Shown here: piece by piece, positions 1 through 7,851 of the stretch
Layout of the letters: every line of letters begins with the position of its first letter
Numbering within the stretch: position 1 is the first letter of the stretch
From: Streptomyces sp. NBC_00457
Lineage (GTDB): Bacteria > Actinomycetota > Actinomycetes > Streptomycetales > Streptomycetaceae
Direction: 5' to 3'
Assembly (NCBI RefSeq): GCF_036014015.1
Contig: NZ_CP107905.1
Location: 1,984,001 to 2,048,000 of the forward strand
Length of the DNA stretch: 64,000 nucleotides
Program-made: the position numbers and the translations under genes
Notes under the pieces: generated by a model
The model's input: only the letters and a program-made list of their open reading frames with translations
Told to the model about the DNA's origin: nothing
Database searches by the model: none

Positions 1-1667
1 TGAACGACCAGCAGCTGCCCGCCTGGGCCGACCCGTCCGTGTCCCGTGCGGAACTCGATCCGCAGGGCCTGTCCCGACGCGGACTCCTGCGCCGCACGGG
101 CCTGTTCGGCGCCGCCTTCGCACTCGGCTCGGCGGCCGTGCCCGCGGCGGCGTCCTCGCGGCCCTTCGGCGGTGACGACCCGCGCCTCGCCTACCTCGTC
201 GGCGACCACCATGTCCACTCCGTCTACAGCCACGACGCGAAGTACACCTTCGACCAGGTCGTCAAAGCGGGCGCCAAGTACGGCGTCGACTGGCTGGTCT
301 TCAACGAGCACTCCAACTTCGGGCACGCCGAGTTCGGGGCGAAGCTGGAGCACCAGGAGATCCTGAAGGCACGGGCCGCGAACCCGCGTCAGCTGATCTT
401 CCAGGGCCTGGAGTGGTACATCCCGGGCGCCGAGCACTGCACGGTCTTCGCGGCGCCGGGCCCGCACGAGGTCGACATCCTCACGAAGTTTGAGCTCGCC
501 TACGACGGCAAGCTGCTCGGTTACGCGGCGGGCGGCCCCACCCACCCCGACACTCCCCGCAACGAGGCCCACGCCGTCAAGGCCATCAAGTGGCTGGCCG
601 AGCAGCGCCGCACGGGTTACGTCGACGATGTGCTCGTCCTCGCCAACCACCCGCTGCGGCTCGGCATCGACTCCCCGCATGAGATGCGCAACTGGCGGGA
701 CGCGGCCCCTGAGATCATGATCGGCGTGGAGGGCGCGCCCGGCGCCCAGGGCGGCGCCATCCCCGGCTGGCGCGGTCCGACCTCGATCCGCGGCGAGTAC
801 GAGAACAAGCCCTCGGAGAACTCCTGGCCGGGCTACCCGGCGAACGCGTACGTCACGTACGGCGGCTTCGACTGGATGACGGCCACCGTCGGAGGCCTGT
901 GGGACGCCATGCTCGCCGAGGGCAGGCTGTTCACGATCACCACCAACTCCGATGTGCACCGGGTGGTGTTCGACACCTGGAAGAACGGCGACTGGCTGCC
1001 CGGCCAGAACTTCGACAACACCGGCCGCCTGCCCGACCCGGTGAACACCACCGAGCCCCAGCCCGGCGGCGACTTCTGGCCCGGCCAGTTCAGCCGCACC
1101 CACGTGGGCGTGACGCGATACGGCTACCGATCGGTGATGGCGGGCCTGCGCGCGGGCCGGGTCTGGCTGGACCACGGGCATCTGCTGGACGGACTCGAGG
1201 TGCGGCTGAGGCGCGACTGCGACCACGGCCGAGGCGTCACCCTGGGCGGCAGGCTGCGGGTCCGCAAGGGCGAGCGGCTCACCCTGACGGTCACCGTCAC
1301 CAGCGCCTCCCGCCCCAACCCGCAGGGAATCCTGCCCGAGTTGGCTCACGTGGATGTCATCCGGGGCGCGGTGTGCGGCCCGGCGGCCGACCGTGACACC
1401 TGGCGGGCGCCCGCCACCAGGGTCGTCACCACCAAGGACGTCAGCGGCCGCAAGGGGACGTACACCCTGCGTATCCCGCTCACCGCCGGCGACGAGTCCT
1501 TCTACGTCCGGCTGCGCGGCAGCGATGGCAACCGGCACGGCGCCGGGTACCTGGGCGCCTCCGTCGACCCGCACGGGCCGCTCCCCCATGAGCCCGGCAA
1601 CGGTGACCCGTGGGCCGATACGTGGTTCTATTCCAACCCGATATTCGTCGACGTGAAGGGTGCCTGA
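1..1667 (+). CDS. Tat-exported PHP-domain phosphoesterase, 5' end just outside window
   Basis: Predicted secreted metal-dependent phosphoesterase of the PHP superfamily; substrate unknown. Counting from the GTG at 39, a twin-arginine signal (SRRGLLRR, residues 12-19) and an Ala-rich hydrophobic stretch end near residue 40. Mature protein opens with the metal-binding motif DHHVHSVYSHD (56-66) and later NEHSN (89-93), the HxH and EH pattern of PHP enzymes. The frame stays open to the window edge, and bases 1-2 (TG) are in register to complete an NTG start codon just before AAC at 3-5, so the true start is probably one base outside the window, adding 13 residues. The stop overlaps the ATG of the next gene (TGATG), so the two are translationally coupled. 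Confidence 0.8.
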   Translation, partial: NDQQLPAWADPSVSRAELDPQGLSRRGLLRRTGLFGAAFALGSAAVPAAASSRPFGGDDPRLAYLVGDHHVHSVYSHDAKYTFDQVVKAGAKYGVDWLVFNEHSNFGHAEFGAKLEHQEILKARAANPRQLIFQGLEWYIPGAEHCTVFAAPGPHEVDILTKFELAYDGKLLGYAAGGPTHPDTPRNEAHAVKAIKWLAEQRRTGYVDDVLVLANHPLRLGIDSPHEMRNWRDAAPEIMIGVEGAPGAQGGAIPGWRGPTSIRGEYENKPSENSWPGYPANAYVTYGGFDWMTATVGGLWDAMLAEGRLFTITTNSDVHRVVFDTWKNGDWLPGQNFDNTGRLPDPVNTTEPQPGGDFWPGQFSRTHVGVTRYGYRSVMAGLRAGRVWLDHGHLLDGLEVRLRRDCDHGRGVTLGGRLRVRKGERLTLTVTVTSASRPNPQGILPELAHVDVIRGAVCGPAADRDTWRAPATRVVTTKDVSGRKGTYTLRIPLTAGDESFYVRLRGSDGNRHGAGYLGASVDPHGPLPHEPGNGDPWADTWFYSNPIFVDVKGA

Positions 1668-2515
1668 TGAAGCGTCAACTGGTCTGCCTGGCCGCGTTAT
1701 TAGGAGCGTTCGCCGTGGGCGCGGGCACCGCGTCCGCCGCCGGTGACCCGCGCTGGGCTCAGACCGGCACGGCGTACACCGACACCCTCGGCGGCGGTCA
1801 GGGCCTGGCGAGCCGGGCCGACGGGTCGCTGCTGTACCGGGGGCTCACGGACATCCCGCTGGACCTGCGCTTCAAGGGCTGGAACCACGTGGGCGACCCG
1901 GACATCGCGAACGGGTACACGTTCGACGCCTATCAGGGCCCGGACACGGCCACGTCCAAGATGTACGCGGTGACGACCCCTGCCGGGAAGCGCTACGAGT
2001 ACGTCCACCAGCTGGGCGCGGGCGAGAAGCTGAACAACTCCTTCGCGACCGTCTCGCCGGACGGGCAGTGGCTGGTGTCGGGCGAGTGGGGCGCCCAGAA
2101 CCGGCTCCAGGTCTTCCCCGCTCCCCTGCTCAACCCGTCCACCCCGCAGACGGGCGGTGACCTGAAGGAGGCCGGGCAGATCACGCTGGACAAGCCGGTG
2201 CGGGACATCCAGGGCTGCGACTTCGTCACCGAGACCCGGCTGGTGTGCGCCTCGAACGACGCCACCGGGTCCCTCTTCCCGGAGATCCGCCCGCTCCTCC
2301 AGGTCGACCTGCCCAGGAAGCTCGACGGCCGGCCGGTCACCGGGGCGGTCAAGAGCCTGTTCGCGCTGCCGCAGCGCAGTGTGTGCACCGGCACCTTCGA
2401 GACGGAGGGCGTCGACTACGACGTGCGCAGCGGCACCCTGCGCGCCCAGGTGATCCAGCCCGGCATCTGCGCACTGTCGACGACCGTGTACTCGTACCAG
2501 CAGGTCACGGACTGA
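1667..2515 (+). CDS. Small secreted protein of unknown function with tandem TTA codons
   Basis: 282-residue exported protein. Residues 1-24 form a Sec signal peptide ending TASA, followed by AGDPRW. The mature part has short SPDGQWLVSGEW-type motifs reminiscent of beta-propeller blades, and Cys residues that could pair outside the cell, but I do not recognise the family. I chose the ATG at 1667 because it starts a clean signal peptide and overlaps the upstream stop; the open frame beginning at 1610 lies inside the PHP gene. Codons 11 and 12 (1697-1702) are both TTA, very rare in Streptomyces, so translation is expected to depend on the bldA leucyl-tRNA. Its partner is the exported PHP enzyme upstream. 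Confidence 0.8.
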   Translation: MKRQLVCLAALLGAFAVGAGTASAAGDPRWAQTGTAYTDTLGGGQGLASRADGSLLYRGLTDIPLDLRFKGWNHVGDPDIANGYTFDAYQGPDTATSKMYAVTTPAGKRYEYVHQLGAGEKLNNSFATVSPDGQWLVSGEWGAQNRLQVFPAPLLNPSTPQTGGDLKEAGQITLDKPVRDIQGCDFVTETRLVCASNDATGSLFPEIRPLLQVDLPRKLDGRPVTGAVKSLFALPQRSVCTGTFETEGVDYDVRSGTLRAQVIQPGICALSTTVYSYQQVTD

Positions 2516-2539
2516 TCCGGCACGCGTTACCGTGGCCGC

Positions 2540-3370
2540 GTGACCACCGAAGAGTCGCTGCGGCCCCAGTCCCTGATGCTGACGTTCCTGGGCGATCAGG
2601 TGCTCGGGCGTGATGTCTGCGTGTACTCGGGCAGTGTCATCGACGTCTTCGGCCGGGTCGGCGTCGGTGAGCAGGCGACGCGCTCGACGCTGACCCGGAT
2701 GGTGCACCGTGGCCTGCTGCGCCGCCAGCGCGAGGGCCGCCGGATGTACTTCGGGCTGACGGAGCATTCGGCGGCCGTCCTGCGCGACGGCGAGCGGCGC
2801 ATCTGGGAGACCGGCGCGGTCAACCGGCAGTGGGACGGCACCTGGACCCTGCTCGGCTTCTCCCTGCCCGAGTCCTGGCAGCGGCAGCGGCACGACCTGC
2901 GCTCGAAGCTCACCTGGAGCGGGTTCGGGCCGCTGTTCAACGGGCTGTGGATCGCGCCCGGCCACGTCGACGTGGGCGAGCTGGTCGCCGAGCTGGGGCT
3001 GTCCGCGCATGTGAAGATCTTCCGCGCCCACGCCGACGCCGGCATGGACATCGGCGCGATGATCGAGGAGACCTGGGAGCTGTCCGAACTGGCGGTGCGC
3101 TACGAGGAGTTCGTCCGCCGCTGGCAGCCGTGGGAGACGGACCTGCCGGACGCCGACGACGCTCTCGGGCTGCGGCTGGTGCTGCAGGCCGAGTGGCTGC
3201 GGATCATCCGCCGTGATCCCCGGCTGCCGGTCGGGCATCTGCCGGACGACTGGCCGGCGGAACGGGCCGAGAAGACGTTCCGGCGGGTGCACGAGCGGTT
3301 CACCCCGCCGGCGCTGGAGGCTTCGGAACGCCTTCTCGACCTCGTGCCGGTACGCCCCGATCAGGCGTAG
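2540..3370 (+). CDS. PaaX-family transcriptional regulator
   Basis: 276-residue protein with a winged helix-turn-helix at about residues 10-75 and the long PaaX C-terminal region (NRQWDGTWTLLGFSLPES near residue 95). PaaX proteins usually repress phenylacetate or other aromatic acid catabolism and respond to an acyl-CoA intermediate. The GTG start at 2540 lies 24 bases after the preceding stop. It runs toward the MaoC/acyl-CoA ligase operon and overlaps the end of the MaoC gene by 10 bases, so it may regulate that operon; this link is inference. Confidence 0.85.
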   Translation: MTTEESLRPQSLMLTFLGDQVLGRDVCVYSGSVIDVFGRVGVGEQATRSTLTRMVHRGLLRRQREGRRMYFGLTEHSAAVLRDGERRIWETGAVNRQWDGTWTLLGFSLPESWQRQRHDLRSKLTWSGFGPLFNGLWIAPGHVDVGELVAELGLSAHVKIFRAHADAGMDIGAMIEETWELSELAVRYEEFVRRWQPWETDLPDADDALGLRLVLQAEWLRIIRRDPRLPVGHLPDDWPAERAEKTFRRVHERFTPPALEASERLLDLVPVRPDQA

Positions 3371-3816
3371 AAGCGGGACAGGCTCTGCAGCACGGCGGCA
3401 GGCTTCGCGCCGCCCTCGATCTCTATCGTGCCGTCCACGGTGATCTGCACCCCGCCGGGCACCTCCTCGACGTCCGCCAGCTTCCCGACCAGCCGGATCT
3501 TCGAACCGACCTTCACCGGCGAGGGGAAACGCACCTTGTTCAGGCCGTAGTTGACCTTGGTGGTGACGCCCTGGACGTCGAGCAGCTCGGTGAAGAGCGG
3601 GATGAAGAGGGAGAGCGTGAGGTAGCCGTGCGCGATCGGAGCGCCGAAGGGGCCCTCGGCGGCCTTCTCCGGGTCGACGTGGATCCACTGGTGGTCGCCC
3701 GTGGCGTCGGCGAACGTGTTGATGCGCTCCTGGGTGATCTCGATCCACTCGCTGGTGCCGAGGTCGCTGCCCGCGAGCTTCTTCAGTTCGTCGAGGCCGT
3801 TGACCGTGATGCTCAT
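3361..3816 (-). CDS. MaoC-family (hot-dog) enoyl-CoA hydratase
   Basis: 151-residue single hot-dog protein of the R-specific enoyl-CoA hydratase type. The hydratase motif is DHQWIH, with Asp41 and His46 in the D-x4-H spacing of the catalytic pair, inside the longer block FADATGDHQWIHVD. It would hydrate a trans-2-enoyl-CoA. It is the last gene of the operon 7143 to 3361, 9 bases after the acyl-CoA ligase stop, so the substrate is probably made by that ligase. Its 3' end overlaps the convergent PaaX gene by 10 bases. Confidence 0.88.
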   Translation of the reverse strand: MSITVNGLDELKKLAGSDLGTSEWIEITQERINTFADATGDHQWIHVDPEKAAEGPFGAPIAHGYLTLSLFIPLFTELLDVQGVTTKVNYGLNKVRFPSPVKVGSKIRLVGKLADVEEVPGGVQITVDGTIEIEGGAKPAAVLQSLSRFYA

Positions 3817-3825
3817 GAAGGTTCC

Positions 3826-5328
3826 TTACTGGTTGCCGTACCGACTGCGGACACGGGACTTGAGGAGCTTTCCGGAGGCGGTGCGCGGGAGTTCGTCCGC
3901 GAGGACCACCGATTTCGGGATCTTGTACTTGGCGAGGCGGCCGGACAGGGACGCGAGGATCTCGTCGGGATCCACCGAGACGTCCTCGCGCGGCACGACG
4001 ACGGCGCGCGGCACCTCGCCCCACTTGTCGTCGGGTACGCCGATGACCGCGCACTCGACGATGTCGGGGTGGGCGAGGAGCAGGTCCTCGATCTCGGCCG
4101 GGTAGATGTTCTCCCCGCCCGAGATGATCATGTCCTTGATGCGGTCGACGATGAAGACATAGCCGTCCTCGTCGACCCGGGCCGCGTCCCCGCTGCGGAA
4201 CCACCCGTCCGCGAAGGAGCCGGCCGTCTCCTCGGCCAGCCCCCAGTAACCGGCCATGACATTCGGTCCCCGGACCACGATCTCGCCGGTCTCACCGACG
4301 TCGACCGGCGCGAGGTCCGGCCGTACCACCCGTACGTCGCTGAAGAAGTGCGGCACGCCCGCCGAGCCCGCCTTGCTCAGCGCGTGCTCGGCGTCCAGGA
4401 ACAGCGTCCCGGGCGAGGCCTCCGTCATGCCGTAGCCCTGGAGGAAGGTCAGCCCGCGCTCCTGGTAGGCGGCGATCAGCGGTGTCGGCACCGGCGAGCC
4501 GCCGCAGGTGAGGATGCGCAGGCTGGACAGGTCGGCGTCCGTCCAGCGCGGATGCCGGGCGATCTGCTCGAACATCGTCGGCACCCCGAACATGAAGGTG
4601 ATCCGGTGCCGTTCGATCAGGTCGAAGGTCGCCTCCGGGACGAAGGCCTCGACCAGCACGCACGTACCGCCCTTGAGCAGCACCGGCAGGGTGAGCATGT
4701 TCAGGCCCGCCGTGTGGAACAACGGGGCCGACACCAGCGCGCGTTCGTCGGCGATCAGGTCGGTGTCGACGAGGACGTTGATCGCGTTCCAGGTCAGATT
4801 GCCGTGGGTGAGCATCGCGCCCTTGGGGCGGCCGGTCGTGCCCGAGGTGTACATGATGATGCAGGTGTCGTCGGCGCCGACCGGTTCGTCGATGGGCTCC
4901 TGCGACGCGGAGGCCAGCGCCTCCTCGTACTCGGCGCCGGCTTCGACGTACGTACGGACGTCGGTACTGCCCGGCAGTCCCGCGACCAGGCCCTGGAACG
5001 CGGGGCCGTAGACGAGGGCCTTGGCGCCGGAGTCGGCGAGCTGGTAGGCGATCTCGGGTCCGGCGAGGCGGGTGTTGAGCGGCACGAAGACCGCGCCGAG
5101 GGTGCCAGCCGCGAACAGGGTCTCCAGGTAGGAGGGGTGGTTGGGGCCGAGGTAGGCGATCCGGTCGCCGCGCCGCACGCCGCGGGCGCGCAGGGCATGG
5201 GCGAGCCGGGTGGTGCGGTCGTACAGCTCGGCATAGGTGAACGCCGTCTCGCCGTGGATCAGGGCGGTGCGGTGCGGGGTCTTCCGGGCCCGGCGTGCGG
5301 GCCATGACCCCAGTCCCTCGTTGCGCAT
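3826..5328 (-). CDS. Acyl-CoA synthetase (AMP-forming fatty-acid/aromatic acid:CoA ligase)
   Basis: 500-residue ANL-superfamily ligase converting a carboxylic acid, ATP and CoA to acyl-CoA. Visible motifs are the P-loop MYTSGTTGRPKGAM (159-172), LQGYGMTE, the hinge block GWFRSGD followed by DRIKDMIISGGENIYPAEIE, and a C-terminal PRTASGKLLK that supplies the catalytic Lys. Length is normal for FadD3/FadD13-like ligases; the acid cannot be deduced. It sits 10 bases downstream of the amidohydrolase gene and 9 bases upstream of MaoC, in one operon with an SDR. Confidence 0.9.
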   Translation of the reverse strand: MRNEGLGSWPARRARKTPHRTALIHGETAFTYAELYDRTTRLAHALRARGVRRGDRIAYLGPNHPSYLETLFAAGTLGAVFVPLNTRLAGPEIAYQLADSGAKALVYGPAFQGLVAGLPGSTDVRTYVEAGAEYEEALASASQEPIDEPVGADDTCIIMYTSGTTGRPKGAMLTHGNLTWNAINVLVDTDLIADERALVSAPLFHTAGLNMLTLPVLLKGGTCVLVEAFVPEATFDLIERHRITFMFGVPTMFEQIARHPRWTDADLSSLRILTCGGSPVPTPLIAAYQERGLTFLQGYGMTEASPGTLFLDAEHALSKAGSAGVPHFFSDVRVVRPDLAPVDVGETGEIVVRGPNVMAGYWGLAEETAGSFADGWFRSGDAARVDEDGYVFIVDRIKDMIISGGENIYPAEIEDLLLAHPDIVECAVIGVPDDKWGEVPRAVVVPREDVSVDPDEILASLSGRLAKYKIPKSVVLADELPRTASGKLLKSRVRSRYGNQ

Positions 5329-5338
5329 CTACGACCCC

Positions 5339-6226
5339 TTATGGCTTCGTCAGCCCGAGCAGACGGGCGGCGTTCTCCTTGAGGATCTTCGGCTTGACCT
5401 CGTCCTTGATCGTCAGCTTCTCGAAGTCGGCGAGCCAGCGGTCGGGGGTGAGGACGGGGAAGTCGGAGCCGAAGAGGACCTTGTCCTTCAGCAGTGTGTT
5501 CGCGTACTGCACGAGCTGCGGCGGGAAGTACTTCGGCGACCAGCCCGACAGGTCGATGTGCACGCCGGGCTTGTGGGTGGCGACGGCGAGGGCCTCGTCC
5601 TGCCAGGGGAAGGACGGGTGCGCCAGGATGATCTTGAGGTGCGGGAAGTCGGCCGCCACGTCGTCCACGTGGAGCGGGTTCGAGTACTTGAGGCGGATGC
5701 CGCCTCCGCCGGGCACGCCGGCGCCGATGCCCGTCTGGCCCGTGTGGAAGAGCGCGATGGTGCCGGTCTCCTCGATCACCTCGTACAGGTCGTACGCCAC
5801 CGAGCGGTCGTTGGGGAAGAAGCCCTGGATGCTGGGGTGGAACTTGAAGCCCTTCACCCCGTACTCCTCGACCAGGCGCCTGGCCTGCTTCACGCCCGCC
5901 TTACCCCGGAACGGGTCGATGGACGCGAAGGGGATGAGGACGTCCGCGTTGGCGGCTGCGGCCTCGGCGACCTCCTCGTTCGGGACGGGCGCGGTGCCGG
6001 TCGCGGACTCGGCGTCGACCGTGAAGATCACGGCAGCCATCTTCCGCTCGCGGTAGTAGGCGGCCGTCTCCTCCAGGGTCGGCTTCCGCTTGCCCTCCAC
6101 CTTGAAGTAGGCGGAGGAGGCGTCGTGCAGGTCGTCGTCCAGGGAGGAGTGGCCCTTGGAGGACACCTCCGCGTGGGTGTGGACGTCGATCGCGACGAGT
6201 TCGTCGAGGTTCATGGGGGGTGCCAT
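5339..6226 (-). CDS. Amidohydrolase-2 (ACMSD-like) family protein
   Basis: 295-residue TIM-barrel metal-dependent hydrolase or decarboxylase. Metal-binding DVHTHAEV is near the N terminus, followed by HTGQTG, LAHPSFPWQDEA and GSDFP, the pattern of the Amidohydrolase_2/ACMSD group that decarboxylates or hydrolyses aromatic ring-cleavage products. The ATG at 6226 overlaps the SDR stop (TGATG on the coding strand); an internal Met four codons later is an alternative start. The same frame stays open far upstream only as a shadow of the SDR gene. Together with the ligase, SDR and MaoC it suggests degradation of a cyclic or aromatic acid. Confidence 0.85.
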   Translation of the reverse strand: MAPPMNLDELVAIDVHTHAEVSSKGHSSLDDDLHDASSAYFKVEGKRKPTLEETAAYYRERKMAAVIFTVDAESATGTAPVPNEEVAEAAAANADVLIPFASIDPFRGKAGVKQARRLVEEYGVKGFKFHPSIQGFFPNDRSVAYDLYEVIEETGTIALFHTGQTGIGAGVPGGGGIRLKYSNPLHVDDVAADFPHLKIILAHPSFPWQDEALAVATHKPGVHIDLSGWSPKYFPPQLVQYANTLLKDKVLFGSDFPVLTPDRWLADFEKLTIKDEVKPKILKENAARLLGLTKP

Positions 6227-7143
6227 CACGCCTCCGGCAGCTTGGGCGCGGGGATGCCCACCGACTGCGGTTCGGCACCCACCGAGGTCGGGAAGGCGGC
6301 GGCCAGCGTGTCCGGGGTCCAGCCGCCGTCGGCGTACGCCGCCTTGATCTCCTGCGGATGCGACCAGAGTGCCACCTTGTCGCCGCCGATGCCGATGGCC
6401 TGCCCGGTGATGCCGCGCGCCGCCTCGGAGGCGAGGAAGGGGACGAGGGCCGCGCAGTCCTCGGGGGTGCCGAAGCCCTCGCCCTTGCGGAGGAAGTCCG
6501 GGAGCGGCTCGCCGTTCTTCATGGCCTCGACGTACGGGGCGAAGGCGGGGATGGTCTCGGTCATCGCGGTCGCGGCGACCGGCACGATCGCGTTGACGGT
6601 GATGTTCGCGCGGCCCAGCTCCATCGACCAGGTGCGGGCCATGGCGGCGATGCCGGCCTTCGCGGCGGCGTAGTTCGTCTGCCCGAAGTTGCCGCGCTGC
6701 CCGGCCGGAGAGCCGACCAGGATCAGGGAGCCGCCCTCGCCCTGCTCGCGCATCCGGACGGCGGCGGCGCGGGCGCAGGTGAAGGTGCCCTTGAGGTGGG
6801 TGGTGATCACCGCGTCGAAGTCGTCGTCGGTCATCTTCCACAGGACCTTGTCCCGCAGGATGCCCGCGTTGGTGACCAGGATGTCGAGCCGGCCGAACTC
6901 CTCGACGGCGCGGTTCACCAGCCGCTCGGCGGCCTCGGTCGTGCCGACCGGGACGACCTCGGCGACGGCGGTGCCGCCGGCCGCGGTGACGGACTTCACG
7001 GCCTGCTCGGCCACGGCCTCGTCGATGTCGTTGACGACCACGGAGGCGCCGTGGGCGGCGAGGGCGTGCGCATAGGCGAGGCCGAGGCCCCGGCCGCTGC
7101 CGGTGACGACGGCGACCTTGCCGGTGAGATCGATGCTGGGCAC
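6226..7143 (-). CDS. SDR-family 3-hydroxyacyl-CoA dehydrogenase-like oxidoreductase
   Basis: 305-residue short-chain dehydrogenase. The Rossmann motif TGSGRGLG lies at about residues 15-22, NAG near 93, and the active-site YAAAK is preceded by a Ser in VGSPAG. The C-terminal extension of about 50 residues (SHPQEIKAAYADGGW) is typical of the multifunctional-enzyme type SDRs that oxidise hydroxyacyl-CoA with NAD(P). It is the promoter-proximal gene of the operon 7143 to 3361. Substrate unknown; the neighbouring ligase and hydratase suggest an acyl-CoA. Confidence 0.88.
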   Translation of the reverse strand: MPSIDLTGKVAVVTGSGRGLGLAYAHALAAHGASVVVNDIDEAVAEQAVKSVTAAGGTAVAEVVPVGTTEAAERLVNRAVEEFGRLDILVTNAGILRDKVLWKMTDDDFDAVITTHLKGTFTCARAAAVRMREQGEGGSLILVGSPAGQRGNFGQTNYAAAKAGIAAMARTWSMELGRANITVNAIVPVAATAMTETIPAFAPYVEAMKNGEPLPDFLRKGEGFGTPEDCAALVPFLASEAARGITGQAIGIGGDKVALWSHPQEIKAAYADGGWTPDTLAAAFPTSVGAEPQSVGIPAPKLPEA

Positions 7144-7192
7144 GAGCGAGTCCCTTCAAGCGGTGGCACATGAGGTGCGGCTTCCGAGATCG

Positions 7193-7221
7193 AAGCTAAG
7201 AGCAATAATTGTTAACGTCAA
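7193..7221 (-). promoter_or_regulatory. Promoter of the SDR-amidohydrolase-ligase-MaoC operon
   Basis: Read on the minus strand: TTGACG (complement of 7216-7221), a 17-base spacer, then TAGCTT (complement of 7193-7198), about 50 bases before the SDR start. The -35 box lies inside the palindrome at 7203-7230. The same two hexamers with the same spacing occur at 7786-7814. Confidence 0.6.
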
Positions 7222-7230
7222 TAGTTGTTG
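7203..7230. promoter_or_regulatory. Palindromic operator, probable MarR site
   Basis: A 28-base AT-rich imperfect palindrome, CAATAATTGTTAACG then TCAATAGTTGTTG, centred on ACGT with 20 of 28 positions matching its own complement. It lies between the divergent SDR operon and MarR gene and covers the SDR -35 region, the position expected for a MarR repressor site. Confidence 0.6.
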
Positions 7231-7345
7231 ATGACCTCAGTGTGGGACATGCTGAAATCTCCAGGACACATCGATCGAGCACAGGGAGCCCGCCATCACA
7301 CGCCAGCACGCCACCCCGAAGCCCATCGACGCGAACGAGCCATGG

Positions 7346-7771
7346 ATGCGCGGGCTGCATGCGGACACGGGCTACCTGCTGTACCGGCTGGGCCTGCGCT
7401 CGGGTCAGCTCTTCAACTCCTTCCTCCAGGAGTCGGGGCTGCGCCTGCGCCACTATGCGGTCCTGCGCTTCCTCGCCACCGGTGAGGGCGCCCTGCAGCG
7501 CGAGCTGAGCGCCCGGCTCGGCTACGACCCGAGCGCGATCGTCGGCCTGATCGACGACCTGGAGAAGCTGGGCTTCGCCGAACGCCGCCCCGCCCCGGAC
7601 GACCGCCGCAGCCGGATCGTGGTCCTCACCGAGGAAGGCCGCTCCTTCCTGCGCGGCACCGACGAGGCCGGGCTGCGGGTGACCAACGATCTGCTGGGCC
7701 CACTGGACGCGGACGAGCGGGAGACGCTGCAGGCGCTGCTGCTGCGGATCGTGGAGGACGGGCCGAATTGA
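7346..7771 (+). CDS. MarR-family transcriptional regulator
   Basis: 141-residue winged-helix dimer protein: helices HYAVLRFLA and ELSARLGYDPSAIVGLIDDLEKLG, then the wing RRPAPDDRRSRIVVLTEEG, all typical of MarR. It most likely represses the divergent operon through the palindrome at 7203-7230 and responds to a pathway acid. The start is uncertain: the ATG at 7346 has no good ribosome site, while an AGGGAG at 7284-7289 suggests a start nearer 7295, where no ordinary start codon is in frame. Confidence 0.83.
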   Translation: MRGLHADTGYLLYRLGLRSGQLFNSFLQESGLRLRHYAVLRFLATGEGALQRELSARLGYDPSAIVGLIDDLEKLGFAERRPAPDDRRSRIVVLTEEGRSFLRGTDEAGLRVTNDLLGPLDADERETLQALLLRIVEDGPN

Positions 7772-7785
7772 TGTTGTGCAAATGA

Positions 7786-7814
7786 TTGACGGCCGCACGA
7801 CAGGTGCCTAGCTT
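7786..7814 (+). promoter_or_regulatory. Promoter of the MHS symporter operon
   Basis: TTGACG (7786-7791), a 17-base spacer and TAGCTT (7809-7814), followed by the AGGGAG ribosome site and the GTG at 7852. The hexamers and spacing match the SDR operon promoter at 7193-7221, suggesting the same sigma factor and possibly shared control. Confidence 0.55.
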
Positions 7815-7851
7815 CACGGGGAGCCCGAGACCCGTCCCCAGGGAGCTCACC

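Noticed and set aside
1700..4204. 834-codon open frame on the minus strand
   Set aside because: It is the antisense shadow of the secreted protein, PaaX and part of the MaoC/ligase genes, with an Arg/Pro/Gly-rich translation and no domain.
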